This document shows, one piece after another, positions 1-8,690 of a stretch of DNA of 64,000 bases. The first letter of the stretch is position 1. Every line of letters begins with the position of its first letter. A program made the position numbers and the translations under genes. The stretch lies in contig NZ_BLIZ01000001.1 of the NCBI RefSeq assembly GCF_019972315.1, positions 1,976,513 through 2,040,512 of the forward strand, read 5' to 3'. The notes under the pieces were generated by a model. The model had not been told where the DNA came from and did not search any database. It saw nothing but the letters and a program-made list of their open reading frames with translations. Source of the stretch: Geobacter sp. AOG1. GTDB taxonomy: Bacteria > Desulfobacterota > Desulfuromonadia > Geobacterales > Geobacteraceae.

Positions 1-1
1 A

Positions 2-502
2 CGGCAGCTCCTCACCCCTACTACCTTCAGCCTCATCCACTGCACCGATTTTGCCGACCGCTACGAGCGGCAGATACTGCCGCTTCTCAAGGCGGGATAC
101 CTGGTGCTGTGCGACCGTTACATTTTCACCGCCTTTGCCCGCGATGCGGTGCGCGGCTGTCCCCGTCCCTGGCTGCACAACCTCTATGGTTTCGCCCGTC
201 GGCCGGACATCACCCTCTTCTTCAATACCCCCCTGCAGGTTGCCCTCTCGCGCATACTTTCCGGCCGCCCCCAGCTGAAATTTCACGAGGCGGGGATGGA
301 CCTTGGCCTGGCTAACGATCCCTACGAAAGCTTCAGCCTTTTCCAGGAGCGGATTTATAACGAATACCTGGCCATGAAGGACGCGTTCGGGTTCCGGGTC
401 ATCGACGGTTCGGCCACCATCGAAGCGCAGCAGGCGGTGGTCCGTGACATGGTCAGTGATGCCATCGATCTTCCCCGCTACCGCTGGAAGACGATGCGAT
501 GA
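2..502 (+). CDS. Thymidylate-kinase-like P-loop kinase, 5' end cut by window
   Basis: The reading frame is open from base 2, so the N-terminus and P-loop lie outside the window. The visible 166 residues resemble the second half of thymidylate kinases: a DRY motif (CDRYIFTAF), a segment matching the LID region, and a C-terminal helix. It is a paralogue of the next gene; both share DRYI(F/Y)T, the W-x-x-x-LYG block and the EAGMDLGL block. The stop is 13 bp before the next start, so the two are co-transcribed. The true substrate may differ from dTMP because the operon continues with CHAD and Ppx/GppA genes. Family assignment is fairly sure; substrate is unknown. Confidence 0.75.
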   Translation, partial: RQLLTPTTFSLIHCTDFADRYERQILPLLKAGYLVLCDRYIFTAFARDAVRGCPRPWLHNLYGFARRPDITLFFNTPLQVALSRILSGRPQLKFHEAGMDLGLANDPYESFSLFQERIYNEYLAMKDAFGFRVIDGSATIEAQQAVVRDMVSDAIDLPRYRWKTMR

Positions 503-515
503 GGGTAGAGGTCTT

Positions 516-1196
516 ATGAAATTCTATGGCGATGGCATACCGGGCGTGCATGCTGAGGACCTGGTCGGCAAGCTGGTGGTTATCGAGGGAGCGGACGGCT
601 CGGGAAGGTCCACTCAGATCGATCTTCTGCGGGATTACCTGGAGGGGAAGGGGCATGCCACGGTCAACATGGGACTCCGGCGCTCCACCCTCGTATCGGA
701 GGAGTTGCAGGAGGCCAAGCAGGGGAACGTGCTGAGCGAGATCACCCGGAGCCTCTTCTATGCCACCGATTTCGCCGACCAACTGGAAAACCGTATCATG
801 CCGGCTCTCAGGGCGGGCTTCATCGTTCTCGCCGACCGGTACATTTATACCCTCATGGCTCGAGACATCGTGCGGGGTGCCGACCGCGGCTGGGTACAAT
901 CACTCTATGGAATAGCCCTCATCCCCGATCTGGTCATATACCTGCGGGTGAGTCCTGCCCAACTGGTGGAGCGGAATTTCCGCAAAAATCCGACCCTCGA
1001 CTACTGGGAGGCGGGGATGGACCTGGGGCTTTCCCGGGACATCTTCGACAGCTTCATCCGTTACCAGCGCCTGATCCAGAAGGAGTTCGCCCTGATGCAG
1101 GAAGAGTACTCCTTCCATGTGGTGAGTGGCAATCTTTCCATCCGTTCCGTCGGGAGGGAGATCGTCTCTCTCGTCGAACAAAAGCTGGAGGTTTAA
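516..1196 (+). CDS. Thymidylate-kinase-like protein with Arg in Walker A
   Basis: This 226-residue protein has the Tmk fold signature: VVIEGADGSGRSTQ near residues 22-35, a DRYIYT motif near 109, and the EAGMDLGL block shared with the upstream paralogue. The Walker A lysine of canonical dTMP kinases (GxxGxGKST) is replaced by arginine (GSGRST), so ordinary kinase activity is doubtful. The ATG at 516 is chosen because it leads directly into the conserved domain and overlaps no upstream gene; an earlier in-frame start at 444 would overlap the upstream paralogue. It lies second in a tight operon ending in CHAD and Ppx/GppA genes. It could be a regulatory or polyphosphate-linked derivative of Tmk; that is inference. 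Confidence 0.8.
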   Translation: MKFYGDGIPGVHAEDLVGKLVVIEGADGSGRSTQIDLLRDYLEGKGHATVNMGLRRSTLVSEELQEAKQGNVLSEITRSLFYATDFADQLENRIMPALRAGFIVLADRYIYTLMARDIVRGADRGWVQSLYGIALIPDLVIYLRVSPAQLVERNFRKNPTLDYWEAGMDLGLSRDIFDSFIRYQRLIQKEFALMQEEYSFHVVSGNLSIRSVGREIVSLVEQKLEV

Positions 1197-1197
1197 G

Positions 1198-1614
1198 GTG
1201 CTTGGCAGGGAAGGGAAAGGACGGAAGGATTCGGGAAAAGCGGACAAGGGGGCCAACGGCAAGGAACTCCAGGCCGAGTTGACGGCGGAGCTGCGGCAGT
1301 TGAGGCGGCTGGTGCGTGATATTGGCGAGAGCTTCATCCTGCGCCGTGAAGGTGAGATCGAGACCCTCATCGCTTACCTGGCAGCACTCCCCGCCGGCAG
1401 GGTCAGGGCGGAGGCGCCTGCCTGGCTGCGCATGGTGCGGCAACTCAAGGTTAAGCCTGCCAAGGGGCGTCTTAAGGACGTTAAGGATATGGACCGGCTC
1501 ATCGGCGAACTCATGGATGTCCTGATCGACGCCCAGGAAAAAGGCAAGGCGTCGGCGCCCCGGAAGTCCGGGGAGACGATGGTGGCATCTCCTCCTCTTG
1601 AGGATGCCGGGTAA
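1198..1614 (+). CDS. Small unknown protein in the CHAD/Ppx operon
   Basis: The family is not recognised. The product is 138 residues, with a very basic, low-complexity N-terminus rich in Lys and Gly (residues 1-24), then a helical, charged body rich in Glu, Arg and Leu. There is no signal peptide or membrane segment. The GTG start at 1198 follows a GAGG ribosome site (1188-1191) and lies one base after the previous stop, so it is translationally linked to the Tmk-like gene; an ATG at 1126 would overlap the upstream gene heavily. Its 3' end abuts or overlaps the CHAD gene. The basic N-terminus would suit an anionic ligand such as polyphosphate, but that is only inference. Confidence 0.65.
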   Translation: MLGREGKGRKDSGKADKGANGKELQAELTAELRQLRRLVRDIGESFILRREGEIETLIAYLAALPAGRVRAEAPAWLRMVRQLKVKPAKGRLKDVKDMDRLIGELMDVLIDAQEKGKASAPRKSGETMVASPPLEDAG

Positions 1615-1618
1615 CCTT

Positions 1619-2509
1619 ATGAAGATCGGCGCGGGCACACCGCTCTGGGTTGCCGCGCGGGCTCTCCTGTCACTGCGCCAGAAAGAATTTTTCCGCTGCT
1701 GGCAGCAGGTCCAGCGGGGGTTCGAAGCTGAGCCGATCCACGACCTGCGGGTTGCCTCCCGGCGTCTACGGGAGGGGTTGGCGCTCTTTGCTCCCTGCTA
1801 TCCCGCCAAAGCCCTCGTCCATATCACTCGCCGGGTAAAAGGGCTGAGCCGGCTTCTGGGAGACGTGCGCAATGCGGACGAGGCGCTCCTTTATTTCAGC
1901 TGTCTCGCCGAACGGCAGGATGGCCCGACGGCCGCCGCTCTTGCCTCCCTTGTTGCCGGTCTGCGCAAGGAACGTGAGCGCGGGGCAAGTCATCTGAAGT
2001 CAGCGCTGGAATCATTATCACTCCGGGTCCTCAGCTTCTATTTTAAGAAAACCCTTGAGAATCCGTGCCTTTTTGCCCTTTCTCCCGATTCGGCTGATCC
2101 CTTTTGCACCATCGGCTCCTTTGCCCGGCAGACCGCTGGCGAGCGACTGTCGCTGGTGCTGGTGCTGGTGCCGCAAGCTTCCGATGAGGCGGATATCGCT
2201 GCCCAGCACCAGCTGCGGATCGCAATCAAGCATTTTCGCTACCGTCTGGAGATTCTGTCCTTTCTTGCCACGGGGGGATACCGGGAAATCGTTGCCGATC
2301 TGAAGCGTTACCAGGAGTTGCTCGGCCGGATGCATGACCGGGACGTGTTCGCCGGCCTGGTGCGAAAAGCGGGTTTTCCTCCTTCCGCGGAACGCAGCGT
2401 GCTGGCATTGATTGCCAGGGAACGGCAGGAATTGTACGATGAATTTCTGGTTCTCCTGAAGGATACGCCTCTCGAAGGTATTGGTGAACGGGTAAGGAGT
2501 CTGCTGTGA
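1619..2509 (+). CDS. CHAD domain protein
   Basis: The protein is 296 residues and carries the CHAD (conserved histidine alpha-helical domain) signature: HDLRVASRRLREGL near residues 41-54 and a second half-repeat with HQLRIAIKHFRYRLE near 198-212. CHAD domains are known to bind polyphosphate through basic surfaces lined by these His/Arg helices. Start choice is uncertain: ATG 1619 begins the conserved part, but ATG 1604 and TTG 1598 are in frame and overlap the upstream gene. The 3' end overlaps the Ppx/GppA start by 4 bp, a sign of translational coupling. The neighbours make a polyphosphate-related role likely. Confidence 0.85.
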   Translation: MKIGAGTPLWVAARALLSLRQKEFFRCWQQVQRGFEAEPIHDLRVASRRLREGLALFAPCYPAKALVHITRRVKGLSRLLGDVRNADEALLYFSCLAERQDGPTAAALASLVAGLRKERERGASHLKSALESLSLRVLSFYFKKTLENPCLFALSPDSADPFCTIGSFARQTAGERLSLVLVLVPQASDEADIAAQHQLRIAIKHFRYRLEILSFLATGGYREIVADLKRYQELLGRMHDRDVFAGLVRKAGFPPSAERSVLALIARERQELYDEFLVLLKDTPLEGIGERVRSLL

Positions 2510-4050
2510 GAGGCAACCGGCTGGCAGCCATCGACATCGGAACCAACTCCATTCGCTCCATCGTGGTGGAGGTGGGGACGACAGGCACGTTCAGGATTCT
2601 TGACGATGAGAAGGCGACGGTGCGCCTTGGCGAGGGATTTGCCGGGACCGGAGCAATTTCACCAGCTGCCTGGCAGCGGGCCATGGACAGCCTCTCCCGG
2701 ATGAGGAAAATATTTGACGGTTACGGCGTGAAGAACGTGGAAGCGGTAGCCACCAGTGCGGTGCGCAAGGCGACCAACGGGCCCGCGTTCGTGGATGCCA
2801 TCAAGAACGATATCGGCATCGACGTCACCGTCATCGACGGGGAGGAAGAGGCAGAGCTGGCCGTTCTTTCCGCCCAGAACAACTTCGACATGGAAGGGAT
2901 GCGTTATGCCATGGTCGACATCGGCGGCGGCAGCCTGGAAATCGTCACGGCCCTCGGCAATCACATTGAGGAGATCTATTCCCTGGAACTTGGGGCAGTG
3001 GTCCTGACGGAGAAATTCATTGGGTCCGATCCGGTCAGTCGTGGAGACTACTCGAGACTTCGCAAACATGTCCGCAAGACTCTCAAGGAAGCCTTTGACG
3101 GCGAGGAGGTCGCGCTCAACACCATTCTCGGCTCGGGAGGGACAATGACCGCCATTGCCGCCATGGTCATGGCCATGCGCAGGGAAGGCTATGGGTCGAT
3201 CCATGGCTACGAGGTGCTCCGTTCCGAAGTGGTGCATCTCCTTGCCATGCTGCTGCGCAGGGACATGAAGGGACGGCGGGGGGTGGCCGGCCTGAATCCC
3301 GACCGGGCCGATATCATCGTGGCGGGCGTGGTGGCGGTGGACGAACTGATGGATTTCTTCGGCGCCAACATGCTCAAGGTCAACGAGCGAGGTATCCGCG
3401 AGGGGCTCATCCTTCGTAGCCTTAAAAAGCACCGGTTGCTGCCGGCGTCACCAAAGGCGCGGAGCTGGCGGCAGGCGGTGCTGGATTTTGCCCGTTCCTG
3501 CCATTTCGACGAAGAGCACTCCCTTCACGTGGCACGACTGGCGCTGCAGATATTTGATCCCCTGGCGGGCCCCTTCAAACTGGGGAAACGGGAACGGCAA
3601 CTCCTGGAGAGCGCCGCCCTGCTCCATGACATCGGCTATTTCATCAGCTATTCCCGGCATCACAAGCATTCCTACCATCTGATCCGTCATGCCGATCTGT
3701 TCGGATTCACCCCGCGAGAGATGGAGCTGATTGCCAACATTGCCCGTTACCATCGCAAGTCCCTGCCGAAAAAAAAGCATGAGAGCTTCGCCCGCCTCGC
3801 CCCGCCCGATCAGCTACTGGTGAACCAGCTTGGCGGGATACTCCGCCTTGCCGATGGGCTCGACCGCCGCCGCAATTCCTTCGTCGAGGGTGTGGAGTGT
3901 AACCTCTCACCTGCCGCTCTCATCGTTCGTCTGACCGGGGGTGAAGACCTGTCGGTGGAGCTGTTCGGTGGCAAGCTGAAGGGGGACCTGATGGAAGCTG
4001 CCTTCAAGCGGAAACTCCAGCTGGTCCCGGCCGTTCCCTCCCTTTCCTGA
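2506..4050 (+). CDS. ppx: Ppx/GppA family phosphatase with HD domain
   Basis: This 514-residue protein has the ASKHA fold of exopolyphosphatase/guanosine pentaphosphate phosphohydrolases. Visible motifs are AIDIGTNSIRSIVVE (residues 6-20), the DGEEEAELA loop near 114, and the second phosphate-binding motif VDIGGGSLEIV near 143. The C-terminal third is an HD domain with LHDIGY near residue 373. The family hydrolyses polyphosphate and/or pppGpp; which substrate applies here cannot be read from sequence. The GTG start overlaps the CHAD stop by 4 bp. It is the last gene of the operon. The pairing with CHAD favours a polyphosphate substrate. Confidence 0.88.
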   Translation: MRGNRLAAIDIGTNSIRSIVVEVGTTGTFRILDDEKATVRLGEGFAGTGAISPAAWQRAMDSLSRMRKIFDGYGVKNVEAVATSAVRKATNGPAFVDAIKNDIGIDVTVIDGEEEAELAVLSAQNNFDMEGMRYAMVDIGGGSLEIVTALGNHIEEIYSLELGAVVLTEKFIGSDPVSRGDYSRLRKHVRKTLKEAFDGEEVALNTILGSGGTMTAIAAMVMAMRREGYGSIHGYEVLRSEVVHLLAMLLRRDMKGRRGVAGLNPDRADIIVAGVVAVDELMDFFGANMLKVNERGIREGLILRSLKKHRLLPASPKARSWRQAVLDFARSCHFDEEHSLHVARLALQIFDPLAGPFKLGKRERQLLESAALLHDIGYFISYSRHHKHSYHLIRHADLFGFTPREMELIANIARYHRKSLPKKKHESFARLAPPDQLLVNQLGGILRLADGLDRRRNSFVEGVECNLSPAALIVRLTGGEDLSVELFGGKLKGDLMEAAFKRKLQLVPAVPSLS

Positions 4051-4052
4051 CC

Positions 4053-4076
4053 GATCGCCGGATATCGCCGGCGATC
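4053..4076. terminator. Hairpin between convergent genes
   Basis: A perfect 9-bp stem (GATCGCCGG and CCGGCGATC) with a 6-base loop sits between the converging ppx-like gene and the RMD1/YagE-type gene. It just overlaps the stop codon of the minus-strand gene and has no clear U-tract, so it may act as an mRNA 3' end barrier rather than a classic intrinsic terminator. Confidence 0.45.
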
Positions 4077-4905
4077 ATCCCCCCTTGCGGATGATATCGA
4101 AAACATAGATCACTATCTCGATGAAGATGAGGATAATGATGATCCACTCCAGGCGGGTGGCGCGCCGGGCATGGGAGAGGCTCGAGAATACCTCAGTGAT
4201 GTCGAGGAGCGTATCGGACTTGTGTTTTATCTCCTGGTAGCGCTGGGAGAGCTCGAACTGGTTGGCCATGGTCAGGTAGAGGCGTTCGGCGGCCAGGTCC
4301 TCCCAGGTTATGTCCGGCTTGTCGAGTATCATGATGTGGGAGATGGAACGGTACTTGAAGTTGAGGATGGTGGAGGCGAGTTTGGCAAGGCGCCGGTCAG
4401 TGATGCCGAGTTTGCCCTGGTCGAGAAGGGCAATGAGTCCTTCGACCTCGTCGAGGACCGTGTCCACCTTCTCCTCGATTCGTTCGAGGGCGACGGACTT
4501 GGCGATGACGAAGGCAATTAGGTCTGCGAATACCGGGGCGTAGACGGGCACGATGGCGTAGTTGTTGGCAACGACAGGTTCGCGCCGTGCCTCCACTCGC
4601 AGTGAGTAGGTTTCCCGGTATTTAGCGATGGAGAAGGTATTGAATGCCTCGACCGTCTTTCCCATCCGGTGGGCAAAGTCTGCCATCACCTGCTCGGGGC
4701 AATCAAGGTAAACCACGCCGCCGAAATAGTAGAGGTAGACCTGGCGCCCCTGACCCTGTCCCGCCGTGATCGGCGCGAGGGTGTCGGGATCGAGGAGGAG
4801 AGGTTCTTCCCAGCGGTAACGCCGGCCGATTCCGAGCTGGCCGGCAAGCCTGTTAAGGTCGATCTCCCCCGCCAGGGCAAAGGCGGTGAATTCCCGTCCG
4901 GTCAT
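4075..4905 (-). CDS. RMD1/YagE family (DUF155) membrane-anchored protein
   Basis: The 276-residue product matches the DUF155/RMD1 family: an N-terminal region with YLYYFGGVVYLDCP near 56-69, a conserved YRETYSL stretch, then a helical region of about 110 residues rich in Glu, Lys and Leu, and a single C-terminal membrane helix (about residues 252-270) followed by a basic tail. This tail-anchored layout is typical of the family. The biochemical function is unknown; eukaryotic homologues sit on mitochondrial membranes. It is separated from the upstream GspB gene by 66 bp on the same strand, so co-transcription is possible. Confidence 0.8.
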   Translation of the reverse strand: MTGREFTAFALAGEIDLNRLAGQLGIGRRYRWEEPLLLDPDTLAPITAGQGQGRQVYLYYFGGVVYLDCPEQVMADFAHRMGKTVEAFNTFSIAKYRETYSLRVEARREPVVANNYAIVPVYAPVFADLIAFVIAKSVALERIEEKVDTVLDEVEGLIALLDQGKLGITDRRLAKLASTILNFKYRSISHIMILDKPDITWEDLAAERLYLTMANQFELSQRYQEIKHKSDTLLDITEVFSSLSHARRATRLEWIIIILIFIEIVIYVFDIIRKGG

Positions 4906-4971
4906 GACGCGTTCCTCCTCTCCTAATAGTAACGTACGGAGAAGTAGGACGCAAATTCTGTCCGACGCAGA

Positions 4972-5667
4972 TCAGCGGTCGGCGGAGGATTTCCCCAGCG
5001 GTACCTCGAAGCTCCGCTTTCCTGCCGCAAAGCGGACCCGGTCCGGGTAAATTTCCTCGACCCGGGCTCCTTCCACCATTCCCCCTTGTGCCACTGCCGC
5101 GCCATTTACCATTGCCAGACGTGACGAGCTGTCCTTGTCCCACGCTATGCCGGTCACTTTCAGCGTCGGCAGAGGAGGAGCGGCGGGTGGAGATACCGGA
5201 TCCATCTTTGCAGGAACTGTGGGGGGCGCTTGAACGGGAGACTCGGGCTGCGGAACGACCTGTTGAGGGGGGAGAGGCGCAGATTTTGATGCAACGGCCC
5301 TGGTGGCTGGCAGTGACATTGGGGGAGCCTGACGTTTCTGACTGGCCGGGAGCGATGTGGCGGGCAATCTGACGGCTGGCGTCGGTGAAACTACGGGGGG
5401 TACCGACGCCGCGACCTTTTCCGGTAGGGTACCGATCGGAGGAATAGCGACCGGCTTTGGCCCGGTGCGGGCAAATCCTCCCATGGCAGCGTAGGTGATG
5501 AGCACCGCCAGAAGGGTCACTCCGGCCATGGCGCCGGGTATCAACCAGGGAGAACGGTGCTTGGGAGCTGGCGGCTTGACGATATCGACGGCAACATCGG
5601 GAGCAACCTGGCGGCGGCTTGACTTTTCCTGTTCCAGTTTCTGCAGGGCCTTGAGAATAGAACTCAT
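4972..5667 (-). CDS. gspB: GspB-like general secretion pathway accessory protein
   Basis: The 231-residue protein starts with the typical GspB leader MSSILKALQKLEQEK, has one transmembrane helix (about residues 40-62), a long Pro/Ala-rich periplasmic linker (about 70-165), and a C-terminal domain beginning KVTGIAWDKDSSSRLAMVNG that matches the GspB/PilP-like fold. With GspA it forms the inner-membrane complex that helps place the type II secretion secretin through peptidoglycan. Its start overlaps the gspA stop by 4 bp. No other Gsp genes are in the window, so the apparatus it serves must be encoded elsewhere. Confidence 0.8.
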   Translation of the reverse strand: MSSILKALQKLEQEKSSRRQVAPDVAVDIVKPPAPKHRSPWLIPGAMAGVTLLAVLITYAAMGGFARTGPKPVAIPPIGTLPEKVAASVPPVVSPTPAVRLPATSLPASQKRQAPPMSLPATRAVASKSAPLPPQQVVPQPESPVQAPPTVPAKMDPVSPPAAPPLPTLKVTGIAWDKDSSSRLAMVNGAAVAQGGMVEGARVEEIYPDRVRFAAGKRSFEVPLGKSSADR

Positions 5668-7343
5668 CGTTGTAGTCTCCCCCCCTTGCCAGTCAGCCGC
5701 GGTACGACGAATTTCCCCGCGTCGCGGTAGAGGAGAAGAAGGGTAATCCCCTCCGGCTGCCCGTCCTCCGCGATTCCATGCCCCTTCTGGAACTCCTTGA
5801 TGGCATCCGTGGTCTCTCGATCGTAGACCCCGGTCGGTTCGTGACCGTACGTTTTTGCTCCCGCCAGCAGAATCTGGAGGCGGATGACTTCAACCCCGCT
5901 TGCGCCGGTAGCGGAAGTTTGTGTTAACTGGTTGAAATCTTTCCAGGGAAGGTAGGCGCTGCCGGTCCAGAAGCGCTTCAAGTCGGTTTTGCTGAACGAA
6001 CTTTTCCCCAGCAGTGGTGGAGACACCGAAACCCCCTGGGCATTCACTCCGGTCAGCGCAATGTAGCGTCTACTGTTTTTGCCGGGGAGGGGAATTTCCA
6101 GCAGGGCGGGGACATCGAGGCGGAGCAGCGTGTCAAGATCGGTGTCCATGTGCGCCAGGCGAAGCCCGCGCTGCCCGGCCAGCAGTTCCAGATCGCCGGG
6201 CAGGGAGAGTTTCCTGCCGGCCTTAACCTGGCGGACATGCCAGCTTTTGGCCATGGCGTTGAAAGCCCTAACCGCGCTCGTGCTTTCTCCCGTGTTGGAC
6301 AATTCCCAGCGGACCGCCGCGGCGAAATCGTCGCTTACTGAAAGGAGAACGGTTTTTGCCGAGGAAGGGGAGCCCTTCAGCGTGGCAGATGGGGGGGATG
6401 GGGGAACAACGACAGCCGGTGGCACCGGTCTTCGCTGCGCACGGTGGTATGCCGCAATAAGCGTTGCAACGGCAGCAACTATCAGGAGACAGGTCCATGC
6501 TCTGCGCAGTCGCTCCTTCGGCCACGTGGCCTTTCCGAATTCGCCCACCTCTTTGATGGCCCTTCGTGCCATGGAGGCAGAGATGTTCCGTTTCTCGTCG
6601 GTGTAGCCGATCAGCAGTGCCCGGTCGCAGGCGACGTTAATGAGCCGGGGCACGCCGCCGGCCCGGCGAAATATCCGCTGCAAGGCTCCCCGAGAAAAGG
6701 CGGCGGCCCCCTTACCTCCTGCTATGGCCACCCGGTGGTCAATGTAGGCCTGCGCATCCTCGAAGTCGAGGGGGAGAAGATGGTAGCGCACTGACACACG
6801 CTGGGCGAGCTGGCGCAGTTCCGGACGGGACATGAGGTGCTCCAGTTCGGGCTGACCGGCGAGCACGATCTGGATCAGTTTGTCGGTATCGGTTTCCAGG
6901 TTGGAGATGAGGCGAATCTGTTCCAGGGTTTGGGGGGGGAGGTTCTGGGCTTCGTCGATGACCAGTACGACGGTATGGCCGGCGCTGTTCTCCTCCAACA
7001 AGAAGCGGTTGAGATGGTCGAGTAGGTCGGCGTTGTCGAGCCCCTCCGCCGGGAGGCCGTATTCGCGGTTGATGCTCCGCAGGAGTTCAAGCGCGGAGAT
7101 ACAGGGGTTGAAAATCAGAGCGGTTCGGTACCGGCCATCGTCCAGCTTTTCCATGAGGGTGCGGAGAACGGTTGTCTTGCCGGTTCCCACTTCGCCGGTC
7201 AGGACGATGAATCCCCCGTGGTTGTCGATGCCGTAGAGGAGATGGGCGAATGCCTCCCGGTGATTTTTACTGAGAAATACGAAACGGGGGTTGGGGGTGA
7301 TGGTGAACGGTTTTTCCCGAAACCCGTAATAGGTGCAGTACAT
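5664..7343 (-). CDS. gspA: GspA/ExeA-type AAA ATPase with peptidoglycan-binding domain
   Basis: The 559-residue protein begins MYCTYYGFREKPF, the hallmark of ExeA/GspA ATPases. It has Walker A GEVGTGKT near residues 51-58, Walker B VVLVIDEAQNL near 123-133, one transmembrane helix around 281-299, and a C-terminal peptidoglycan-binding domain (about 475-545, with YGHEPTGVYDRETTDAIKEFQ). A C39-like segment may lie between. GspA/ExeA couples cytoplasmic ATPase activity to cell-wall binding during secretin assembly. It overlaps gspB by 4 bp and is the first gene of the unit; the 396-bp gap upstream probably holds its promoter. Confidence 0.88.
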   Translation of the reverse strand: MYCTYYGFREKPFTITPNPRFVFLSKNHREAFAHLLYGIDNHGGFIVLTGEVGTGKTTVLRTLMEKLDDGRYRTALIFNPCISALELLRSINREYGLPAEGLDNADLLDHLNRFLLEENSAGHTVVLVIDEAQNLPPQTLEQIRLISNLETDTDKLIQIVLAGQPELEHLMSRPELRQLAQRVSVRYHLLPLDFEDAQAYIDHRVAIAGGKGAAAFSRGALQRIFRRAGGVPRLINVACDRALLIGYTDEKRNISASMARRAIKEVGEFGKATWPKERLRRAWTCLLIVAAVATLIAAYHRAQRRPVPPAVVVPPSPPSATLKGSPSSAKTVLLSVSDDFAAAVRWELSNTGESTSAVRAFNAMAKSWHVRQVKAGRKLSLPGDLELLAGQRGLRLAHMDTDLDTLLRLDVPALLEIPLPGKNSRRYIALTGVNAQGVSVSPPLLGKSSFSKTDLKRFWTGSAYLPWKDFNQLTQTSATGASGVEVIRLQILLAGAKTYGHEPTGVYDRETTDAIKEFQKGHGIAEDGQPEGITLLLLYRDAGKFVVPRLTGKGGRLQR

Positions 7344-7739
7344 GGGGTTGATCCTTCTTCAGCCGGGGTCGCGTGGGGAGTGTTGCTACATGGAGATTAT
7401 TCCATAACTATCGGCCGCTTACAAGGGGAATCGGGCTCCTTGGGCTTGACTGTTCATGACGTGTGGGGGAGACATTTTTTGTCAGTCGGGGGGCGAGATC
7501 GCCGTTCTGACGGCCAATTTTTCTCCTGCCGCATTTCGTCGGAGCCCTTTTCCTTCGTGTTTACGGCACGGTATCGCATATAAATCCGCAAGGTACGCTA
7601 TTTGCTTGTTTTTAACCCCGTAACGACATTGTTGTCAGCAAAACGGTACGGAAGATGGGCGGGCTCTTCCTCCACAAGCGTCAATCATAGATTCCGGCTC
7701 TTTCCCTTCTCATTCAATCTGCAAGGAAGGTTTCCGACG
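7344..7739. other. Divergent intergenic region, no gene seen
   Basis: This 396-bp gap lies between the divergent gspA (-) and zinc-ribbon protein (+) genes and must hold both promoters. Composition is more AT-rich near 7560-7640. I see no convincing coding frame, no RNA gene and no strong palindrome. A good ribosome site (AAGGAAGG, about 7723-7730) precedes the plus-strand start. Confidence 0.4.
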
Positions 7740-8678
7740 ATGAAGATACAGTGTCCCCATTGCCAGCTCAGTGGCCAGATAAGTGATCTGAATGTCCCTC
7801 CCGAGGGGATGAACATGGATTGTCCCCGCTGCAAGACCAGTTTTTTCGTGAAGAAAGAGGCGACTACCAGCTGGAAGGATACGGCGACCGAATGTCCGGC
7901 CTGCCGGTTTTCGACCTTTTCCGAAGAGCGGTTCGATATCTGTCCCACGTGCGGCCTGGTGATCAAGGATTACAACGAGAAGAAGGGAAAAGGCGGGCTC
8001 GCTCCGGCGCGGTCTGCGTCGAGCAAGCCACCCCGGCAGCACGAGGCGCTCGCTCCGACCGAAATACGGCGGCGGGCGGAAGAAGACCTGCGACGGCTCG
8101 AAGAGAAGAATGCCGGCAGGTCGTACGGCGGTTCTGAAGCGATGCCGGTTTCGCCTCCCGAACCGGCAGCCGCTGCCCGACTGCTGCCGGCTATCCCTCT
8201 GCCGGTGCAACTGGTGGGGTGGGTAGTTATCGTGGTAGCACTCACCGTCATGGTCTATTCGCTACTGGGAATCAGCTCCTATTATGAAAAGTTGCGGGAA
8301 GTTGCGGGAGACCAGTTTCTTGCCGAGGAGTATGCCGCACTCCACTCCGTATGGGGCGGGGTGGTGTTCCCGGTTGTACAGATACTGTTCGGCGCCGTGA
8401 CGATCTGTGTTGCCGCCTGCTTTCTCAGGCTGCTCCCCTGGGCTCGTAGGGGACTGGAGATCTGTGCCTGGGGGTGGCTGGCCTATGTTGCCGGTGACCA
8501 GCTGGTTTCCCTGGTGAACTGGGTTCAGCGTTCGTCGAGCGATGCAACCATTCTCTACTATTTCATCGGTGTGATGAGCATGCTGGTCATGCTGGCGCTC
8601 TGGTCCGTGCCGTTCCTGGCTGCCATCTGGTTCTTGCGTGGCGATCTGGTCGGCGATCTGTTCGAGGAAGTTGCCTGA
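7740..8678 (+). CDS. Zinc-ribbon protein with four membrane helices
   Basis: The 312-residue product opens with two zinc-ribbon-like units: CPHC (residues 5-8) paired with CPRC, then CPAC paired with CPTC near 55-76. A charged linker follows (about 85-150), then four hydrophobic segments at roughly 160-180, 213-235, 240-262 and 270-298. ATG 7740 is chosen because it follows AAGGAAGG and starts directly with the ribbon; upstream in-frame codons look non-coding. Such zinc-ribbon membrane proteins are common in Geobacteraceae, but their function is unknown. It stands alone between oppositely oriented genes. Confidence 0.75.
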   Translation: MKIQCPHCQLSGQISDLNVPPEGMNMDCPRCKTSFFVKKEATTSWKDTATECPACRFSTFSEERFDICPTCGLVIKDYNEKKGKGGLAPARSASSKPPRQHEALAPTEIRRRAEEDLRRLEEKNAGRSYGGSEAMPVSPPEPAAAARLLPAIPLPVQLVGWVVIVVALTVMVYSLLGISSYYEKLREVAGDQFLAEEYAALHSVWGGVVFPVVQILFGAVTICVAACFLRLLPWARRGLEICAWGWLAYVAGDQLVSLVNWVQRSSSDATILYYFIGVMSMLVMLALWSVPFLAAIWFLRGDLVGDLFEEVA

Positions 8679-8690
8679 CGTACGAACACG

